A stretch of DNA of 9,734 bases. Source: CAZZDA01 sp964652585 (GTDB lineage: Bacteria > Patescibacteriota > Patescibacteriia > UBA1544). Under the pieces are notes generated by a model, which saw only the letters and a list, made by a program, of their open reading frames with translations, searched no databases and had not been told where the DNA came from. A program made the position numbers and the translations under genes. Numbering within the stretch: position 1 is the stretch's first letter; every line of letters starts with the position of its first letter. Positions 5,998 to 9,734 of the stretch are shown here, piece by piece. Location: the NCBI GenBank assembly GCA_964652585.1, contig CAZZDA010000045.1:1-9734 (forward strand), in the 5' to 3' direction.

Positions 5998-6026
5998 ATA
6001 CTAGCACATCCTTTCAGGCTTGTCAA
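5998..6026 (-). promoter_or_regulatory. Near-consensus sigma-70 promoter with extended -10
   Basis: TTGACA (6026-6021) is a perfect -35. A 17-nt spacer ending in GTGC leads to TAGTAT (6003-5998). This is the best promoter in the window. It starts 12 bp past the stop of the 57-aa gene and points left toward the leader and the 5471-5803 gene. It shares GATGTGCTA with the gatB promoter. Confidence 0.75.
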
Positions 6027-6038
6027 ATTTACTGATGA

Positions 6039-6212
6039 TTATGCTGCTTCTTTGTCTGTATCAAAAATACCGGACATATCTTCTTCAAGCTCTTTTTTTG
6101 TTACTGTTTTGTCGCCAGTAATTTCATAAATATTGTCTCGTTCACTTACAGTTCTTCTTTCTAGCCCTTTTGCTGTATTTTCTTCAGGACTTGTTGGTTT
6201 TTCTCCTTCCAT
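6039..6212 (-). CDS. Hypothetical acidic 57-aa protein downstream of gatB
   Basis: This frame runs from ATG at 6212 to TAA at 6039 and encodes 57 residues, beginning MEGEKPTSPEENTAKGL and ending in DTDKEAA. It is rich in Glu, Lys, Thr and Asp, with no membrane segment and no cysteine, so it should be a soluble, highly charged, perhaps partly disordered protein. A stretch around residues 29-42 (YEITGDKTVTKKEL) could be a short fold or helix start. It begins 26 bp after the gatB stop on the same strand, with no terminator between, so it is probably co-transcribed with gatB. No clear Shine-Dalgarno is visible. I do not recognise a family. Its codon usage resembles the neighbours and supports a real gene. 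Confidence 0.6.
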   Translation of the reverse strand: MEGEKPTSPEENTAKGLERRTVSERDNIYEITGDKTVTKKELEEDMSGIFDTDKEAA

Positions 6213-6238
6213 ATATTTACTCAGTTAGAAAATAAAAA

Positions 6239-7735
6239 TCATAATAATTTGCCTTTCAATATTTCCAACACTACTTGCGGATTGGCTTTTCCCTTACTCT
6301 CTTTCATCGCCATACCGACTAAAAACTGAATGACATTTTCTTTTCCGCTCTTGTATTCTTCTACTACTTTTGGATTTGTATTAATAACTTTTTCAACAAT
6401 ACTTTCAAGTTCAGTGCTATCTTCCATTTGTCCTAAGTCCTTTTCGGTTAAAATATGCGATGGGTCAGCACCTGTTATTATCATTTCTTCCAAAATGGTT
6501 TGCGCGGCAGAGGAGTTAACCTTTTTATCCCAAATGAGTGTCAGAAACTCGGCAAAATTTTCCGGGGTAACTTTCAGGTCATGAAGTACGATCTTTTTTT
6601 CTTTCAAGTGTTTGAAGAGTTCGGTCCCGATCCAGTTGGCAACAAGTTTGGCAAGTTTTTTCTTATGCGTAGCCCATATTTCTTCTTCTGATCCTTCAAT
6701 GGTTTCTACATGGTTCAACCAGTTCTTTAATTCAGATATCACCTGTTCAGTATAATTGGCAATAGCTTTATCATCGGTGAGTATAACAACATCGGTGAGT
6801 GCGAGCTCATATTGCTCTTGAAAGCGTTTACGTTTTGCAGCCGGAAGCTCCGGAAGTTCTTGTCGTATGTTTTCTACAGTGTCTTTGGTAAATTGTAGTG
6901 GTGGAAGATCGGGTTCGGGAAAGTAACGATAATCATTTGCCTCTTCTTTGATGCGCTGTTCATAGGTACTCTGCTTGCCCTCGTCCCAGCCACGGGTAGA
7001 AAGATAATCTACGGGCGTTCCTTTTTCCCAAAGCTCCTTCTGCCGTTCTTCTTCATACGCAATTGCTCGTTCTACCGCACGAAATGAATTAAGATTTTTT
7101 ATCTCGGTTTTTGAGTAGAGTTTTTTTCCACCCTTGGGACGAAGGGAAATATTTGCATCACAGCGCAGGTGTCCCTTTTCCATATCAGCTTCAGATACGT
7201 CAAGGTAGCGCATGATTCGGCGAAGTTCTTGTAAGAATACCTTTGCTTCTTTTGATGAACGAATGTCAGCTTCGGTGACAATTTCCGCTAAAGGTGTTCC
7301 TGCACGATTAAAGTCTACTAGTGAGTCATAGCCCGCGTGAGTGAGCTTTGCCGCGTCTTCTTCTAAATGCAAGCGGTTAAAACGAACTTTCTTCATCTCG
7401 CCTTCCACTACAAATTCGATCCAGCCATTCTCACCAACAGGTTGGTCATATTGTGATATTTGATAGCCTTTTGGAAGATCGGGATAAAAGTAATGCTTGC
7501 GGTCAAATTTTGATTCTTCCGGAATAGTGCAATTGAGTGCAAGCGCCGCTTTGACACCCCATTCTATAGCTTGTTTGTTCATAACCGGCAAAGTTCCGGG
7601 GTGTCCCATACATACAGGGCACACCGTAGTATTTGGTGATTGGTTCTCACCGGAATTATCGCACGAACAAAACATTTTGGATTTAGTATCCAATTGTACG
7701 TGAATTTCTAAGCCAATGATTGTCTCGTACTTCAT
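6239..7735 (-). CDS. gatB: Asp/Glu-tRNA(Asn/Gln) amidotransferase subunit B
   Basis: GatB binds mischarged Glu-tRNA(Gln) or Asp-tRNA(Asn) and, with GatA and GatC, amidates it in an ATP-dependent reaction. Neither partner gene is in the window. I start it at the ATG at 7735 (MKYETIIGLEIHVQL), the usual GatB N-terminus, giving 498 aa. A GTG six codons upstream (7753) is open too but has no ribosome binding site. Zinc-type cysteines C23, C25, C39 and C42 are present. HYFYPDLPKGYQISQ (81-95), LHLEEDAAKL (122-131), DFNRAGTPLAEIVTEADI (141-158), RCDANIS (191-197) and DYRYFPEPDLPPL (268-280) mark the catalytic cradle. A helical C-terminal YqeY-like tRNA-binding domain covers about 350-498. An internal promoter just before the ATG suggests separate, possibly leaderless expression. 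Confidence 0.96.
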   Translation of the reverse strand: MKYETIIGLEIHVQLDTKSKMFCSCDNSGENQSPNTTVCPVCMGHPGTLPVMNKQAIEWGVKAALALNCTIPEESKFDRKHYFYPDLPKGYQISQYDQPVGENGWIEFVVEGEMKKVRFNRLHLEEDAAKLTHAGYDSLVDFNRAGTPLAEIVTEADIRSSKEAKVFLQELRRIMRYLDVSEADMEKGHLRCDANISLRPKGGKKLYSKTEIKNLNSFRAVERAIAYEEERQKELWEKGTPVDYLSTRGWDEGKQSTYEQRIKEEANDYRYFPEPDLPPLQFTKDTVENIRQELPELPAAKRKRFQEQYELALTDVVILTDDKAIANYTEQVISELKNWLNHVETIEGSEEEIWATHKKKLAKLVANWIGTELFKHLKEKKIVLHDLKVTPENFAEFLTLIWDKKVNSSAAQTILEEMIITGADPSHILTEKDLGQMEDSTELESIVEKVINTNPKVVEEYKSGKENVIQFLVGMAMKESKGKANPQVVLEILKGKLL

Positions 7736-7743
7736 ACTGAGGC

Positions 7744-7771
7744 ATTGTAGCACATCTTACTTTTTCGTCAA
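7744..7771 (-). promoter_or_regulatory. Putative gatB promoter inside the 3' end of tmk
   Basis: TTGACG (7771-7766), a 16-nt spacer ending in GATGTGC and TACAAT (7749-7744) form an extended -10 promoter. The -35 lies in the last tmk codons. Only GCCTCAGT separates the -10 from the gatB ATG at 7735, so transcription would begin at or next to the ATG. There is no Shine-Dalgarno site, which fits leaderless initiation. The spacer end matches that of the promoter at 6026-5998. Confidence 0.6.
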
Positions 7772-8437
7772 AAAAGGGTGTATCGTTTGCCAAATGCGTT
7801 GCGCAATAGCTTCTCGGGAGAGGATATGATTATTTTCCACACACTCAATAAGTGTAAAATCGGAAAGTGCAGCAATTTCTACATATGCTTTCTCTGCGGC
7901 TCGGAGGTGATTGATATCTGCTTCATGAATATCGCGCTTTGCTCCGCCAACGTAATCTCGATGTCCTTTAGTATCCACAAGTTGTTGTGAAATTTCAGGT
8001 GTTACGTGGAGAATGATCTGTAGATGGGGTTTTGGGATGCCAAAAATATTATATTCCATATCATACAACCAGTGCATGAATGTTTTTCGCTCTTGTGCGT
8101 CTTGAATCTTTGCCATCTGATGGCCAAGATTTGCCGAGACGTATCGATTGGTAATAATGGTTTTACCTGCCTCAAGTGCTTTTTGTATCTCGAAACTGGC
8201 GTCATAGCGATCGCATGCATAAAAAAGAGAAGCGCGATACGCGCCTACGTTTTCTGCTGTGCCATATTTGCCGTTCAAATAGTTTTCTACAAGTCCGGCT
8301 GATTTTTTTCCATATTGAGGAAAGTCAAAAGAAGCGGTTTTGACCCCTTCTTGTTCCAGTCGATCAAGTAAAATTTTTGTCTGCGTTGCCTTACCTGATC
8401 CATCAGTGCCGTCAATGACGATAAGTTTTCCTTTCAT
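7757..8437 (-). CDS. tmk: Thymidylate kinase (dTMP kinase)
   Basis: Tmk phosphorylates dTMP to dTDP, the first step after the de novo and salvage routes to dTMP meet. The 226-aa protein starts with the P-loop GTDGSGKAT (10-18). The conserved DR-Y segment is CDRYDAS, and NRYVSANLGHQ is the substrate-binding helix region. It is slightly longer than the typical length of 205-215 aa, with an extended segment around GGAKRDIHEAD in the lid region. The DGTDGSGKATQT start is the form seen in divergent Tmk proteins. Deoxynucleoside kinases share the fold, but the overall pattern and the dcd-dut context favour Tmk. The ATG is 19 bp past the dut stop with no good ribosome binding site, so it is probably translated within the dcd-dut-tmk transcript. 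Confidence 0.9.
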   Translation of the reverse strand: MKGKLIVIDGTDGSGKATQTKILLDRLEQEGVKTASFDFPQYGKKSAGLVENYLNGKYGTAENVGAYRASLFYACDRYDASFEIQKALEAGKTIITNRYVSANLGHQMAKIQDAQERKTFMHWLYDMEYNIFGIPKPHLQIILHVTPEISQQLVDTKGHRDYVGGAKRDIHEADINHLRAAEKAYVEIAALSDFTLIECVENNHILSREAIAQRIWQTIHPFLTKK

Positions 8438-8456
8438 GGCGCGTAATATTTATATC

Positions 8457-8903
8457 CTAAGTTTTGGGATTTTCCGTACTTCCAAATCCTCCTCGCGTAT
8501 TGTTGTACTCCATATTTTCTGTTTCATGCCACTCCATTTGATCAACGCGAGTAAAGAGCCCTTGCGCAATACGCTCACCGCGCTTTACGGTTACTTCCTC
8601 GTCTGTGAAATTGTAGAGCTGAATAAGGATTTCATCTTCCGGTCCGCAGTAATCCCGGTCAATCACTCCTATACCGTGCGGAATGAGCAAGCCTTTCTTC
8701 TTTGGCGTAGAGCTTCTTGGTACAACCAGTAGCGCGTACCCTTGAGGAGTTTCTATAACTAAGTTACTTGGAATACGTATAAGTGTTTTTGGTGGGATAG
8801 CGATAGTTTCCCTGCTTATCATATCAAAACCGACCGCACCGGAAGTTTCATAACGGGGAAGAGGTAGTGAGGTGTCTATGCGTTTAATTTTTACTTTTTG
8901 CAT
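8457..8903 (-). CDS. dut: dUTP diphosphatase (dUTPase)
   Basis: Dut hydrolyses dUTP to dUMP and PPi. This keeps uracil out of DNA and supplies thymidylate synthesis. All five motifs of the trimeric dUTPase family are present in the 148 aa. Motif 1 is AVGFDM (23-28). Motif 2 is PRSST (62-66). Motif 3 is GVIDRDYCGPEDE (79-91), with catalytic Asp82. Motif 4 is RGERIAQGLF (108-117). Motif 5 is TRGGFGST (136-143), the flexible C-terminal arm that closes the active site. The length is normal for a monofunctional enzyme. The start codon directly follows the dcd stop (TAAATG, no gap) and has no Shine-Dalgarno site, so translation is probably coupled to dcd. Confidence 0.95.
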   Translation of the reverse strand: MQKVKIKRIDTSLPLPRYETSGAVGFDMISRETIAIPPKTLIRIPSNLVIETPQGYALLVVPRSSTPKKKGLLIPHGIGVIDRDYCGPEDEILIQLYNFTDEEVTVKRGERIAQGLFTRVDQMEWHETENMEYNNTRGGFGSTENPKT

Positions 8904-9734
8904 TTATAGTGTCGGGGGAGTAAGAGATGAGCGAATTTCCGGTTTTTCTTCCGATGTTGTTTCAGCTTCCACTCGTTTTTTCAAAATATCGGCAACAGAG
9001 GTTGGATCATTTTCCGATGATCCTGGGGGTGGTGTTGGTGCGGTGAAAGGATTTGGGGTGGCATTTTGCTGTTTCGTATTGCCGCTTTTGCTTAATCTTT
9101 TTTCCTCAACATCGGGTGTACTTCCGTCTCCGCCAGCTGACGGATCCTCCTCGACACCTGATGTTTTCCCAAAAAGATTAACGCTTGGTGTTGGGCTAAA
9201 GTTTTTGAACATCGCGCTTGCTTGCGGTCGAGACGCGCCAAAATATTTGCTGTTCTCTTTTATGCCGTACGGCTTCTCTGCTTTGGAAGAAAGAGGGGAA
9301 AAAGACATTTGTGCTATGGGCATTTTATAATAGAGTTTCACAGGAAGGGTGCCGATGTTATGTAGTTCAAGCGTCATATGAAGTTTGTTTCCCGGATCCA
9401 AATAACCTGCAGTAGCATGGATAATAATACCAATGCGTCCTAAAGAGCTTTTGCCCTCAAGTCGTCCTACCATGTCATCAGCTACGCCAATTTCTTCAAA
9501 CGTAGAGCCAAGGGCAAACTCCCCCGGGTGAAGAATAAACGCGCGATGTTCATTGATCTCAATCTCACGCATAAGGTCATCTACCGGTTTTTGCGTATCA
9601 ATAACGTGATGATACGAGGTGTCAAAAATGAGAAAGTACTTATCTAAATGCAGATCAATACTTGCGGGCTGTATGGCATTGGGGAAAAGCGGTTTGACAC
9701 TTATTTGTTCTTCTTCAAGCGCTTTTTTAATGTC
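8904..9734 (-). CDS. dcd: dCTP deaminase with long disordered C-terminal tail (5' end outside window)
   Basis: Dcd deaminates dCTP to dUTP. The frame is open to the window edge. 276 codons are visible and only a few N-terminal residues seem to be missing. Visible residues 23-30 (PASIDLHL) match the family signature. GKSSLGRIG (94-102), HATAGYLDPG (106-115) and TLELHN (121-126, catalytic E123) form the active site. The core ends near PYGIKENSKYFGAS and FKNF (155-179). The GKSSLGR and H-TAG forms resemble, from memory, the actinobacterial bifunctional dCTP deaminase/dUTPase rather than E. coli Dcd. After residue 180 comes a tail of about 95 residues rich in Pro, Ser, Thr, Glu and Lys, ending in a possible short helix (about 246-257) and SLTPPTL. 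Such a tail is not usual for Dcd. The gene heads the dcd-dut-tmk cluster. Confidence 0.92.
   Translation of the reverse strand, partial: DIKKALEEEQISVKPLFPNAIQPASIDLHLDKYFLIFDTSYHHVIDTQKPVDDLMREIEINEHRAFILHPGEFALGSTFEEIGVADDMVGRLEGKSSLGRIGIIIHATAGYLDPGNKLHMTLELHNIGTLPVKLYYKMPIAQMSFSPLSSKAEKPYGIKENSKYFGASRPQASAMFKNFSPTPSVNLFGKTSGVEEDPSAGGDGSTPDVEEKRLSKSGNTKQQNATPNPFTAPTPPPGSSENDPTSVADILKKRVEAETTSEEKPEIRSSLTPPTL

Noticed and set aside
7736..7753. GTG start at 7753 for gatB, six codons upstream
   Set aside because: GatB proteins normally begin at the MKYE-type ATG. The extra codons overlap the -10 box and have no ribosome binding site.
8340..8732. A 130-codon plus-strand frame across the tmk-dut junction
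   Set aside because: It is antisense to the tmk P-loop region and to dut motifs 3-5, all of which are secure. No promoter or ribosome binding site supports it.
8872..9330. A 152-codon open frame on the plus strand
   Set aside because: It is antisense to the dcd tail and the dut start. dcd is clear by homology, and the frame stays open because the opposite strand is rich in Pro/Ser/Thr codons.
1..9734. tRNA or rRNA genes, CRISPR arrays, insertion sequences
   Set aside because: I saw no cloverleaf, rRNA-like stretch, regularly spaced direct repeats or transposase sequence in the window.

Overview
The window is about 9.7 kb of compact, moderately AT-rich bacterial DNA (G+C in the low-to-mid 40s by eye). 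It carries housekeeping genes for translation, tRNA modification and pyrimidine deoxynucleotide synthesis. TAA, TAG and TGA all end genes (gatB ends in TGA), so the standard bacterial code applies. Short intergenic gaps, a threonyl-tRNA synthetase with no TGS domain and several starts without Shine-Dalgarno sites would fit a small-genome lineage such as Patescibacteria (CPR). That placement is an inference and is not proven by any single gene.

Layout, left to right. Bases 1-36 may hold the 5' end of a divergent gene. thrS (103-1899, +) is followed by an intergenic segment (1910-2026) that can fold into a three-way junction built from three perfect 10-bp helices. miaB (2069-3382, +) comes next. 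A divergent member of the YfiH/LACC1 'laccase' family (3425-4264, -) lies between miaB and miaA (4329-5315, +) and converges on miaB. A perfect 34-bp palindrome and a minus-strand terminator separate miaA from an unrecognised Cys/His-rich 110-aa gene (5471-5803, -). Upstream of that gene, on the same strand, are a near-consensus promoter, a possible 36-codon ORF, two hairpins and an intrinsic terminator. Together these look like an attenuator leader or a small RNA.

The right part is a leftward cluster: dcd (incomplete at the window end), dut, tmk, gatB and a 57-aa hypothetical gene. Dcd makes dUTP from dCTP (perhaps dUMP directly), Dut makes dUMP, and Tmk phosphorylates dTMP. The dUMP-to-dTMP step (thymidylate synthase) is not in the window. 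GatB belongs to the amidotransferase that repairs mischarged Glu-tRNA(Gln) or Asp-tRNA(Asn). MiaA and MiaB act in sequence on A37 of tRNAs.

Two patterns recur. Four promoters have an extended -10 of the form TGC-TAnnAT. In three of them the -10 box lies only 8-10 nt from an ATG with no Shine-Dalgarno site, which suggests leaderless mRNAs. In contrast, the YfiH-family gene and the Cys/His-rich gene each have a strong GGGAGGA ribosome binding site and their own terminator.
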